Shown here: positions 1-9,824 of the stretch, piece by piece
Position numbering within the stretch: position 1 is the first letter of the stretch
How the letters are laid out: the number at the start of each line of letters is the position of its first letter
Assembly (NCBI GenBank): GCA_963383645.1
Contig: OY726557.1
Location: 124,102,223 to 124,166,222 of the forward strand
Length of the DNA stretch: 64,000 bases
Reading direction: 5' to 3'
Origin: Muscardinus avellanarius
Taxonomy: Eukaryota; Chordata; Mammalia; Rodentia; Gliridae
Program-made: the position numbers and the translations under genes
Notes under the pieces: generated by a model
What the model was told of the DNA's origin: nothing
Seen by the model: only the letters and a program-made list of their open reading frames with translations
Database searches by the model: none

Positions 1-117
1 TTCTCATTACTTTGATGAGAGTCTTATTACCTACTGATGCTGGCTTCCAACCTGAGATCCTCCTGTCTCAGCCTCCCAAATACTAGGATTACAAGTGTGC
101 ACCACCAACACTGGCAT
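1..117 (-). repeat. B1-ID type SINE, partial
   Basis: The minus strand of a B1-like SINE left half is recognisable by the CCTCCTGTCTCAGCCTCCCA core and a GTGTGCACCACCA end. It shares private variants with 15466-15577, so it is the duplicate of that SINE, cut by the window edge. Confidence 0.8.
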
Positions 118-411
118 TATTCAGGCCCACTTCATTTGGCCAGATATTTCATTATTTATTTCCTATTTTAATGTTGTTTAAATAGTAGTTTTGAGATTTT
201 AATTTCCAGTTATTCTTTGCTAACATATAGAAAGACAATTGATTTTTATGTATCAGCTTTACAGCCTACAACTAAGATAAAATTACTTATTACTTTGTAG
301 AATTTTTAGATACTCCATCAGAAAAATTAAACATCCAGAAATATTATTTGGTCAAGTAAAATAGACTGACATAGCATTTAGAATAAAGGCTGTCATTAAA
401 AATGATAGTTG

Positions 412-587
412 TAAGCCAGTATGGAGGCAAATTCCAGTAATCCTAGTACTTGGAAGGTTGAAAAAGGAAGCTTAAAGTTTTGAGGCCAGCCTCAATGACC
501 CAGTAAGAACCTGTTTCAAAAAAGAAAAAAAAAATCTATGAGGTATAGTTTAGAGGTAGCATGCCTCTGAGTTTAATTCCCAGTAAA
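412..587 (+). repeat. Old B1-ID SINE
   Basis: A diverged SINE reads from a GCCAGTATGG start through AGGCCAGCCTCAATGACCCAG to an ID-like right half that ends AATTCCCAGTAAAA and runs into an AC repeat. The copy in the second duplicon is at 16350-16527. Confidence 0.75.
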
Positions 588-598
588 ACACACACTCA

Positions 599-632
<34 letters not shown>
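588..632. repeat. (AC)n microsatellite
   Basis: This AC dinucleotide run sits at the tail of the preceding SINE. The copy-2 counterpart at 16526-16600 is longer and interrupted. Confidence 0.95.
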
Positions 633-634
<2 letters not shown>

Positions 635-699
635 GTGTAACAATTGAATGTTATAGAAAATATTCGGATAAATTTTGACTTAGTTAAGTTACATAACAA

Positions 700-1364
700 C
701 AAAAAAAAGATATAAGACTATGCATGCAGTATGATTGTAAGTAGGTTCAAAATATCCAAAAACCACAGGGTGGAATGACTGGGAGGAAGGATAACTGGGG
801 TAAATAAAGTAAGAAAATGTGAAATTTCTTGCTTTCTGAATATATATTAAATAAGTTATAAATATTCTTACTACTTCCATAATGGTTAAGAAAGATTATA
901 AAATAATTAGGAGTGAAGTGGGAAAGTGTCTAATGAAAAAGATGAAAGTCTCTAATTATTCCCTTTGTTCTGTCATGCTTCTTAGATCTGGGGATTGAGC
1001 CAAGAGGGATTTTTGTCCCACAAGAATATTCAGGTTCATTACTACTTTCCAGTTTGAAGATATTGAACTCAGGGAATAGATTAAACCAGGGCTGAGCACT
1101 GCCTTGGATTCAAGAAGAAAAGCTGCAAAATCTTGGCTCTATGCCATGGTATCTTATGCAAATAGAATTTTGGCTTTAGGAACACATCCTCTTTACCAAG
1201 GTGAAACTGCTTCTATCAACACCAGTGCTGCCTACACTGCTCTCTTTCCTTGCTCTCCTCGGCCATAATGAGACCTTCTCTGGGTCCTGGTCATCTCTTC
1301 TGCTCAACAAACCATGGAGATGAAGACAATCATGGAGCTTAGAGAATTCGTAGATATCTCTAAA

Positions 1365-1409
<45 letters not shown>

Positions 1410-2847
1410 GCCAGTAGAATGGCTTATAGTGGGGAGTTAGGTGTCATGAAGTGACATAGATTCTTTGTTCAGGAAACCTATTTGCAGTTGATAAAACTAA
1501 GAAATATTCCCATTCTTAACATCTAGTTATTTATAAAATGAAAACTTCTATTAATAGACACATATATTTTATTCTCTCATTAACAACCAAGAGATATGAT
1601 GTAAATATCAGTGAGTGTGGTGATAGCAACATTGAGAAAATTATAAAAAAGATAACATTTTTAGAATCTAGGGTTAGAAAAACACTTTGAACATGCCCTC
1701 TTGGCTAGAGAAAACTTTCTCCTATATCCCTGAGAGATGATTCTGTAGGTTCTCTGTCATATCTGCTGTGGTAGGAAGTCACTGTTCCCAGAAAACTCTC
1801 TTCACAATGAGAAAAAGTCTACTTGTGGGTATTTTTTCTTGAACAGTTGTCAATCATTTCTTGAAATCCATGTGCATGAAGATGTGGTGTTGAACACTGA
1901 CTGCAGAGGACAGGTGAGTTTTGTAAGTGTATTTAATGTAATGTTTGATATGTATTTTCTGCCTGAGGTGATATGAAACAGAAACCTGTGCCATTTACCA
2001 GTGTAAATTTGGTTACTGAGCCAGAAACAGAAAGGTTCAGATTGAAGGAAGACTTACGCATTTCTAGCCCACGAAATGTTCTTGCAGTTTGATGCCATCC
2101 CACTTGTTAATTCTTGCTTTAATTTCCTGTGCTTTGGAGGTCTTGTTGAGAAAGTTACTGCCTGTGCCTGTACGTTGGAGGGTTGAGCCTATGCCCTCCT
2201 CTACTAGCTTCACAAGACCAGCATTTCACAGGCCCTGGCAGTTAGATTAATGACAGCAATGCTGTGAAGACCTCCAGCTCATTTCACCTCTTCATTCTTT
2301 AAAGTAATTGTTCTTACTGAGATGTTTGTTCAGGAAATACACTTTTATCTTTGTCAAAACTGAAATAATGCAGTAAAGGGTATCTGAGCAGCAATCAATG
2401 TTAATAGATTTATCAGGTAATTTTCTGTGAACGAGCCCTACTCTGAGCAGATGAAAATTATTTATATCTTGTGGTAATGTATGGAGGATTAGATAAAATG
2501 AAATAAAAAAGAAAGTTAACAGAAGGAAAAATTGGGCCTTTAGAAAATATAATGCAGGTTGTTTCTAAAGTTTATCTGCCTCTGATGCTATTAATGCTAA
2601 ATTGTATGTATGCTTATGAAATTTATAATCATTTGACTTGTATTACAGAGATCAATCCTGAGGACAGAGAATTTCTAGTGGGATGCTATAATTATTTTTG
2701 ATTGCCTATGCAATGCCTTATTCTAGACTCAATCTAATGTCTATATGTATTTGAGTAGGTTTTAAGTATAAATTATATGATCTTCTCTTGAATATAATTG
2801 ATGGAGAATATAATGAGTACTGATGAGAGTAAAAAATAAACAGGTAC
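700..2847. other. OR10D copy 1 upstream region
   Basis: I see no coding region here. Upstream non-coding exons and the promoter of the OR gene would be expected in such a stretch but cannot be placed from sequence alone. A GT repeat lies at 1369-1408. The whole stretch is almost identical to 16658-18810, with roughly one difference in 200 bases. Confidence 0.6.
1369..1408. repeat. (GT)n microsatellite
   Basis: About 40 bases of GT. The copy in the second duplicon (17341-17371) is about 31 bases, one of the few length differences in the otherwise near-identical tract. Confidence 0.95.
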
Positions 2848-3050
2848 GCCAGGCATGGTGGCGCATGCTTGTAATCCCCGCGCTTGGGAGGTGGAGACAG
2901 GAGGATCGCGCTGGTTTGAAGCCAGCCGCGCTGGCTTAAGAGACCCTGTTTCCAAATAAAAATATAAAAATAGGTCTGGGAATATAGCCCAGAGGTAGAA
3001 GGGCTTCCAGGAACCCCAGTAACACCAGAACAAAAACAAAAAAGACAAAA
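2848..3050 (+). repeat. B1-ID SINE, short subfamily
   Basis: The element starts GCCAGGCATGGTGGCGCATG. Its centre has the AAGCCAGC...GCTGGCTT palindrome typical of the short subfamily, followed by an ID-like half (CCCAGAGGTAGAAGGGCTT) and an A-rich tail. It is duplicated at 18811-19018. Confidence 0.9.
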
Positions 3051-3502
3051 AATAACCCCAAACAGGTAGGTGTATAAAATTGTTTAGAGGCAGATTTTTA
3101 TGTGCATATACTTGTGTAGTCGGCACATTTACAAACAAATTATGAACTAGTTCAAGTTGAATGATATTGCATCTGATTACAAACTTTTCCTGGGGAAGGT
3201 AGATGGCTCTGAAATATGCCAATTTGATAATGAACAAGATTGGAAGAAACTACATTAAACTGATGATAAGACTTGGCTACTATAAATATTTAAGGACTAT
3301 ACAGATAAATTATTCTGAAGCTTCATCTAATTTGTGAAAGAACAGGGAAAATGTGACACTTGATTTAACTGTAGAGAGACTCATGGCTTGTCTCTTTTCC
3401 CACACTGATCATCTGTGGCTTGTAGATAAGCCTAAGGAGATGGCTGCTCTGGTGGGAAGGATTCTCGGTTCCTCATGGTCTCACGTCACAATGATGGCTT
3501 TG

Positions 3503-3511
3503 CTTTTTCAG
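3503..3511 (+). promoter_or_regulatory. Probable 3' splice site of OR coding exon
   Basis: A pyrimidine run ending TTTTTCAG lies 19 bases before the OR start codon. OR genes usually have non-coding 5' exons spliced to a single coding exon, so this is the likely acceptor. An upstream ATG at 3518 is in another frame and reads only briefly. The identical site in copy 2 is at 19467-19475. Confidence 0.6.
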
Positions 3512-3530
3512 AACCACATGCAGCCTGAGC

Positions 3531-4463
3531 ATGAGGAACTACTCCTCTGTGACAGAGTTCATCCTGTTGGGACTTCCTAACACTGAAGGGCTGGAGACCA
3601 TGATCTTTGCCTTGTTCCTGGCCTTCTACCTGTTTGCCTTGCTGGGGAACCTGCTCATCTTCCTCACCATCCTGACTTCCTCCAGCCTCCACACCCCCAT
3701 GTATTTCTTCCTGGGAAACCTGTCTGTGTTTGACATCTTTTTCCCTTCTGTGAATTCCCCGAAGATGATGGTGGCCCTCGCGGGTCAGAGCCACACCATC
3801 TCTTACCAGGGCTGTGCCTCCCAGGTCTTCTTCTACCACACCCTGGGCGGCACCGAGTGTTTCCTCTACACGGTGATGGCCTATGACCGCTTTGTGGCCA
3901 TTTGCCACCCTATGCGCTACACGGTCATCATGAGCCCCAGGGTGTGCACCTGCCTGACAGTGTGCACGTGGCTGGGGGGCTGTGTGCACGGCAGCATCCT
4001 CACCTTTCTCATCTTTAAGCTGCCCTACTGTGGCCCCAATGAGGTAGACAGCTTTTTCTGCGATATCCCGGTGGTGCTGTCCCTGGCCTGTGCAGACACC
4101 TCTCTGGCCCAGATGGTGAGTTTCACCAACATCGGTGTCGTGGCGCTCCTGTGTTTCTTACTCATCCTCACTTCCTACACCCGCATCGTTCTCTCCATAT
4201 TGAAGATCCGTTCTTCTGAAGGCAGGCGCAGAGCCTTCTCCACCTGCAGTGCCCACCTGACTTCCATCCTCTTGTTCTATGGACCTGTGATTCTTGTCTA
4301 TCTCAGACCCACTTCCAGCCCCTGGCTAGATTCTGTTGTTCAGGTGTTTAACAATATCGTCACTCCTTCCCTCAATCCTTTGATTTATTCCTTGAGAAAC
4401 AAGGATGTGAAATTAGCCCTGAGGAAATTGTTAACTCAAGTGGCCCACTCTCCTGGGGTATAA
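3531..4463 (+). CDS. OR10D: Olfactory receptor, family 10D-type (copy 1)
   Basis: Encodes a 310-residue seven-transmembrane class II odorant receptor, expected in the membrane of olfactory sensory neuron cilia and coupled to Golf. Visible features: an N-glycosylation site at Asn3 (NYS), TM1 Gly-Asn at 39-40, LHTPMYFF at 53-60, Cys95 for the TM3-loop disulfide, MAYDRFVAIC at 116-125, extracellular loop 2 cysteines at 167, 177 and 187, SY at 215-216, AFSTCSAHL at 235-243 and NPLIYSLRN at 282-290. Length and motifs are those of an intact receptor. The ATG at 3531 gives the canonical MRN start and lies 19 bases after a splice acceptor. The first 106 codons are identical to the second copy; about 33 bases differ after that. 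Subfamily 10D is assigned from remembered resemblance to human OR10D3 (VMAYDRFVAIC, YCGPNEVD, FFCDIPV). The ligand is unknown. Confidence 0.95.
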   Translation: MRNYSSVTEFILLGLPNTEGLETMIFALFLAFYLFALLGNLLIFLTILTSSSLHTPMYFFLGNLSVFDIFFPSVNSPKMMVALAGQSHTISYQGCASQVFFYHTLGGTECFLYTVMAYDRFVAICHPMRYTVIMSPRVCTCLTVCTWLGGCVHGSILTFLIFKLPYCGPNEVDSFFCDIPVVLSLACADTSLAQMVSFTNIGVVALLCFLLILTSYTRIVLSILKIRSSEGRRRAFSTCSAHLTSILLFYGPVILVYLRPTSSPWLDSVVQVFNNIVTPSLNPLIYSLRNKDVKLALRKLLTQVAHSPGV

Positions 4464-4978
4464 GTACCAGAGTAATTTTCCCCTGATGTTCTTGGGGAAT
4501 TTGATTCAGAGTTCCTCCTCTTCCATCAGGATTATTGCCAAATACAGAGCAGGACAAAATTACTACTTCTCATTTCTAATGATTCCTATTAGTGATATAG
4601 GGAATGAAGAGGTGGATACATCATTTTGGATTAAAACAGCATTTTCTACTTTTCAAATTTCACCAACAGAGTGTATCTTTTCTTGCTTCACATGCTAAGT
4701 ATCTGTTGTAATGTCTTCCTTCCTGTCTTCCTACCTTTTTTTGGCATTTTTTGCCTTTCTCTTTCTTACCACAGTATGCTTCTCACTACTCAATAAAGAT
4801 AGGAATTGGAGTCTACATGGAGTATGATTTCAGTTTAGTATCACAGTTTGATAAAAATGATTTTACATTCAGTTTGTAACTTATTCAAGGGCTTTCTATC
4901 TTTGTCTTAAAAATAATTCAATTTATGATTTTTTTTTTTTGCTTCCAGGGTAATCTGGCATTCAATTCTGTAAGTAAG
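4464..4978. other. OR10D copy 1 3' flank
   Basis: Probable 3'UTR plus unique sequence, with no coding region. Weak similarity to 20428-20870 persists in blocks (for example around 4528-4580 and 4640-4710), far below the identity of the coding exon. Confidence 0.6.
4792..4797 (+). terminator. Candidate polyadenylation signal, OR10D copy 1
   Basis: An AATAAA lies about 330 bases after the stop codon, a plausible 3' end for the OR transcript. The aligned hexamer in copy 2 appears to be GATAAA (20825-20830). Confidence 0.5.
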
Positions 4979-5157
4979 GCCGGGCGTGGTGGCGCACGCT
5001 TGTAATCCCCGCACTTGGGAGGCAGGGACAGGACGATCGCACAGGTTTGAAGCCAGCCGAGCTGGCTTAAGAGACCCTGTTTCTAAAAATAAAATAGGTC
5101 TGGGAGTGTGGCCCGGAGGTAGAAGGGCTTCTAGGAACCCCAGTACCACCAAAAAAA
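4979..5157 (+). repeat. B1-ID SINE, short subfamily, left arm of inverted pair
   Basis: Begins GCCGGGCGTGGTGGCGCACG and ends in a poly(A). It has the palindromic centre AAGCCAGC-CGA-GCTGGCTT. It abuts an inverted SINE of the same family. The flanks ATTCTGTAAGTAAG on the left and ATTCTTTAAGTAAG after 5361 look like one TSD around the pair. Confidence 0.9.
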
Positions 5158-5361
5158 ATTCTTTTATTTTTATTTTTATTTTTGGTGGTACTGGTGTTCT
5201 TGGAAGCCCTTCTGCCTCCAGGCTACACTCCCAGACCTATTTTTTTTTTTTTTTTTGGAAACAGGGTCTCTTAAGCCAGCAAGGCTGGCTCTGAACCAGT
5301 GTGAACCTCCTGTCTCAGCCTCCCAAGTGCGGGGATTACAAGTGTGCGCACCACGCCCGGC
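5158..5361 (-). repeat. B1-ID SINE, right arm of inverted pair
   Basis: This is the minus-strand copy of the same short subfamily. It begins with its T-rich tail and TTTTTGGTGGTACTGG and ends CACCACGCCCGGC. With 4979-5157 it forms a long inverted repeat. Confidence 0.9.
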
Positions 5362-7199
5362 AAAATTCTTTAAGTAAGTAATCTGTCATGAAATTCAATT
5401 AAGTAAGTTATCATCAAAGTATGGTTTACATTGGGTGAATGCATTTTGAATGTGAGATATCATCGTAAGACCACCCAGCAAAACTACTCCAGTATTCTAG
5501 ACACAGTCTAAGAAAATAATTTTTTTTGTTTTCCATTTGTAAAAACTTTTTGAGTCAGACATCTCTGTCTATTGTAGTTACTTTTCATTTCTTGAAAATC
5601 TGATATTCGGTAAGTAGGTGAAATTAAACACTAAAAATACGTAATATTTATCTTTGGAGTATTTACAATACATATATTTATATTTAATAAAATTTATTTC
5701 AGGCTAGAGATCCATTTATTTAGATACATCTATTCAAACACTTGAAATAAAAACTAATATTAAGATGTATTATGTTTATAATAGTGTTCACAGCACTTTC
5801 CGTGTATTGACTAAGTTAATTCACAGATTCCTAAGATGTACTTGCTATGACATATTCCCTTTATATATGAGGAAACCAAGAATAGAGGAATATCCAAACA
5901 CTTCAACTTTTCTGTGGCATGCTGCATTATAAGAATGAAACAATTATGAGGTATAGAGAGTGACTCCTGTCCATAGAGCTTCTTTCTGTATCATTTACTG
6001 TTATAACTACCTTATGAGTATTAACTAATGCAATTTCTGTTAGTAGGTTGATTACTGTCTTCAGTTATGTACAGAAGAACTAAGGCGCAGGGCAGTTATA
6101 TAACTATACACATCATAGCGATGAGACTGGGTGTAAGTAGGGGAGCAGTCTGAGTGACGTTCATAGAACAGGCTGTGACTGGAAGCTGAGCTTTCAGTGT
6201 TTCCACTCTGTAGTAATATCAACTCACTCAATTGTCATCGATTCACTATTAACTTTAAACTCTAACAGGTGTCAGATAGAACCTGGGTATTTTTTTTCCT
6301 TAAATGAGCCATATAACACTAAAATGGGAACAACATCATGCTGTTCATGGTATAAATCAAACCTGTACCTAGAACCACCATGGTTGCCAGTATCACCATG
6401 TGGTCTTTCACAGGCAACCTTCGTTCTTTGTCTGCATGTTCTTGGATTCCCCCACACCATATACATACATATATGTATACAGCATATACATACATACATG
6501 TTGTATTAAATATGTATGATAATGCAACAGGTTACCCCCAAACTTAGCAGTTTAGAAAAAGAATTGTCTTAGGCCATGTCAGATGGTCTAGAATACTGGA
6601 GGAGCTTCGTTGGGGGTCTGTCCTCCGGCATTTTCCTGGGGCTGCATCACTCTGGCAGCCAGGAAGCAGTTTTCTAACTTGGGATCTAAGTTCAAGACAG
6701 GGGTCGGTCCATCCTGGGGTGATGTGGGGCCTCTCAGTAGAGCACCACCATGCCCTCCATGCTGGCAGCTGCTCACCCTACACAAGTGACCCAACAGTCT
6801 AAGTAGGAAGATGTGAAGGCTCTTGTGACCTGCCCTCCACAGTCACATGCCAGCACACCTGCTTTTATTTTTTCTTTGTTTAAGAAAGTTGCTGTGGCAG
6901 CCCATGTCCAGTGACAGAGAGATTAGGCCCTGTCTTTTGAAGGGAGTGCCAAAAATCTGTAGACTGATTTTCAACCATCAATGATAGAGTTCCACCTTAT
7001 TTAAACATTTTTTCTTTTTTGAACTCTTCCTTATATTTACGATTATTTGAAAAGCTGGCACATGATGAATGTGCTAAAAATAAAATAAATTCACTAGTAA
7101 ATTATAAGTAAATCAATCAGTTAATTTACTATTTAATTGAAAAGATGAGCTTACAAATTTACTTTGATATTGTGAAAAATCACTTATCCTTTATATTTG
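5362..7199. other. Unassigned intergenic sequence
   Basis: AT-rich sequence with no supported gene. Short open frames near 6270-6800 lack family motifs. I recognise no repeat in this stretch. Confidence 0.5.
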
Positions 7200-7425
7200 T
7201 TTTTTTTTTTTTTTTTTTTTTTTTTCTGGTACTGGGATTCCTGGAAACCCTTCTACCTCTGGGCTACACTCCCAGACCTATTTTTACACTCTTTTATTTG
7301 GAAACAGGGTCTCTTAAGCCAGTGCGGTTGGCTTTGAACCTGCATGTCTGGCTTCGAACCTGCGCGATACTCCAGTCTCCGCCTCCCAATCGCGGGGATT
7401 ACAAGAGTGTGCCACCACACCCAGC
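7200..7425 (-). repeat. B1-ID SINE, short subfamily
   Basis: A long T-run at 7201-7225 is the poly(A) of the minus-strand element. CTGGTACTGGGATTCCTGG follows, and the end is GCCACCACACCCAGC. Confidence 0.9.
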
Positions 7426-7771
7426 AATTTGGGTTCTTTTACCACTTCAGTAATGCCTCCTCTGAACATCTCATTCCACAATGAGTTTTTTCTTCTATCC
7501 ACTGATTGTGTATGTTACTTATTCATTTTGTCATTAAGGACAACAAACATTTTGACATTTCTTATTGTCATTTTAGATTGTTTCATGATTCATAAACTAT
7601 TATTCAACCATTTAATCAGTGATTAGCTTAGAACACACGTCAAAAGGGTATCCGTAGGACATGAAAAGTCTTAATAGTTTTCTGTTTATGAAACCCAGTA
7701 CTAGCCAACATAGTTACAGGAATGAATAAGATGGCCATGATCTCTGCACTTAAAGAGTATAAAACATGCAG

Positions 7772-8690
7772 GCCTAGCACTGGCCCGGGGCATCTGTCCC
7801 ATGCCTCAGAACCCAGCACTGTCCTCGTGCACCCTATCTGCGCCCCGGACCCCCACTAGTAGCCAGTGCCTGCACCACCCCCACCCCTAAACTCGGAGCT
7901 TACCTTGTGCACCTAGTCCCCCCTCCCCACTGGAGCCCAGGCACCTATCTTGCCGGCGGACTGCTTTCCAGGCAGCAATAGCTCTGTGGGCCCGTGAGAT
8001 CTCCTCGGGCTCCCAGCTTCTACGCCCCGTGGAAGGCAGAGATCATTGCTGGACACCACGCAGCTCCTGTGCCCCCGAACCCGTGTGCACCAATCTGCAC
8101 CCCTGGCCCACCACTGGGCGTTCCCGCCCGCCCGGCAGCCTGAGACTCAGTTCTAGTCTAGAGCACAGCCCAGTGCACCTTGGAGAAGTATAGCAGCAGG
8201 CACTAGGCATCTGCACCCACTCACACCTGGGTCCAGTAATAGCAGTGCACCCAGCCTGCACTCTCAGAACTTGCAGTGCTCTGGCAGTAAGTGTTTGCGT
8301 CCAGGAACCAGCAAACCTTTGCCCAGGGTACATCTTGGGACCACACCAGCTAGCCCAGTTAGAATTTCCAGAGACACAGGAAAATTCATCGAGACACAAT
8401 ATCTGCACAGGACCTCAGGGGGAGGTTCCAAGTCTACTTTGGATATCCTCCACTCCTGCTGTAGGGAAGCACAGGCCAGAGTCTAGGGTGGTGAGTGCAG
8501 AGGTGCTGACTACAGGTTGGAATTATGCAGAACCTGGGAATTGTACAGAATCTAATAACAGTGACACCAGACATCCTGACACATAAACCCAAAGCAGTTA
8601 AAGGAACGAAAGGTGTCCAAACACCAAGAGTGACTTAAGAAGATAAAAATAGAGTACAAAGAAAACTAAGAGACATTGGATTATATTCTT
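7772..8690 (+). mobile_element. L1 (F), 5' part, probable 5'UTR
   Basis: A strikingly GC-rich stretch against an AT-rich background. It is assigned to L1 because a 17-bp direct repeat brackets 7772-14301: GAGTATAAAACATGCAG at 7755-7771 and GAGTGTAAAACATACAG at 14302-14318, just after an L1 poly(A). That makes this the 5' end of the element whose 3' end is 13500-14301. Open frames here (for example 8245-8586) resemble no family I know and are treated as chance. Confidence 0.5.
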
Positions 8691-9824
8691 TTTTTTGTTT
8701 TTTTTATTGGTGCACTGTATTCATACATCATAATGGTATAAAAAAAATTTTGTGAACATAAATGCACACATTGCCCAGTTAGCCCCTACCCGCTCCCCAA
8801 CCCCCTCCCTCCCCATCCCTCATTCCCATGCTTGGCTTTGTGTTTGACATCTAGTATTATAGCAATTTATCTAAAATTAACAATGATAATCTCACATAAC
8901 AGTTTCATTTGTCTGATACCAAGCTTTTGATGACTTAAAGAAAACATTTCAATATTTCTTTTTGCTTTCTTTCTTACCAGAGAATATTTTTTTCTTTTTT
9001 TTTTTAGGTGAAACTATCACACATTTATTTATTTATTTTTCAGAGAAAATCTATCCTAACATGGAATATGGACTCTAGATACCCAAAACGATCTCAAAAA
9101 AGAACAAAGCTAGAAGATATATATTTTCTGATTTCAAACCGTATAAAGCTACAATAATCGAAACAGTGTAGTACTGTTCTAAAGGCAGATATATAAACCA
9201 TTGGAGTTAAATAAAAGCCTAGAGATAAATTCTTCCACATATTGTCAAGTTATTTTTGACAAGGTTTCCACAGGCATTTGGTGGAGGAAATAATAATCTT
9301 TTCACTAAATATTGTTGAAAATAATAATTACATTAAAAAGAATAAAATTGGACCCTTACCTAACACCATATACAAATATTAATTCAAAATAGAAAAAAAA
9401 GACCTAAATGTAAATCTTAAGACTATAAACTGTTAGAAGAAAATCTGGGTCATAAAACCTCATGACATTGAAATTGGCAGTGTTTTCTTGGATATGATTT
9501 CAATGGCACAGGCAACAGAAGGGTAAACAAACTCCCTAGAAAATAAAAAAATATTGTATATCCAAAGACAATGTAGACAGAATTAAAAGTTACTGATAGA
9601 ATGGGATAAAATATTTCCAAATGCTATATCTGAAGGTGTATTAATATTCCAACTAGAAATCCTAAAAATTAGCAACAACAAAAGCAAACAATACAATTTA
9701 GAAATAGGTAAAAGACTAACATAAATAATGAATCTCCAAAGATAGCCAATCTTAGTTGTCGGTTGGATGGAAAATCTTGTTTCTCTGGTTCTGGTGTGTG
9801 TTAACTATTTCTTCTTTGTAGTAT
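8691..9824 (-). mobile_element. Half-L1 chimera, copy C (5'-truncated)
   Basis: Read on -, this copy begins within the last codons of ORF1 (9753-9824, matching the ORF1 ends of copies A and B). It continues with an old L1 ORF2 segment in antisense (about 9005-9752) and ends with an L1-type 3' tail and poly(A) (8691-9000). On + the ORF2 segment reads in sense, with recognisable but stop-interrupted stretches such as DFK-Y-KATIIETV, FLT and GSVFLDMISMAQATEG. The internal junction beside the ORF1 end is the same as in copy B. Confidence 0.85.

Larger units (their letters stand above)
1..4463 (+). repeat. Tandem segmental duplication, copy 1
   Basis: This stretch matches 15466-20427 at a nearly constant offset (15,958 at position 689; 15,964 at 3531). 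Shared landmarks in the same order are an old SINE, an AC repeat, a GT repeat, a younger SINE and an OR10D coding exon. The left 117 bases match 15466-15577, so homology runs off the window edge. Copy 1 lacks about 480 bp present in copy 2 (15578-16057). Beyond the OR stop codon only patchy similarity remains. The duplicated SINE at 2848 lies at the same site in both copies, so it predates the duplication or was copied by conversion. Confidence 0.95.

Noticed and set aside
689..880. 63-codon minus-strand frame conserved in both duplicons (also 16647-16853)
   Set aside because: Conservation is explained by the recent duplication and conversion. There is no family motif and the 5' region differs between copies.
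3486..3989. 167-codon minus-strand frame over OR10D (also 19450-19872 and 44803-45333)
   Set aside because: These are antisense shadows of the OR coding exons, rich in His, Gln and Gly as expected from reversed transmembrane codons.
8043..8586. Overlapping frames in the GC-rich block on both strands
   Set aside because: High GC leaves frames open by chance. The TSD evidence makes this part of an L1.
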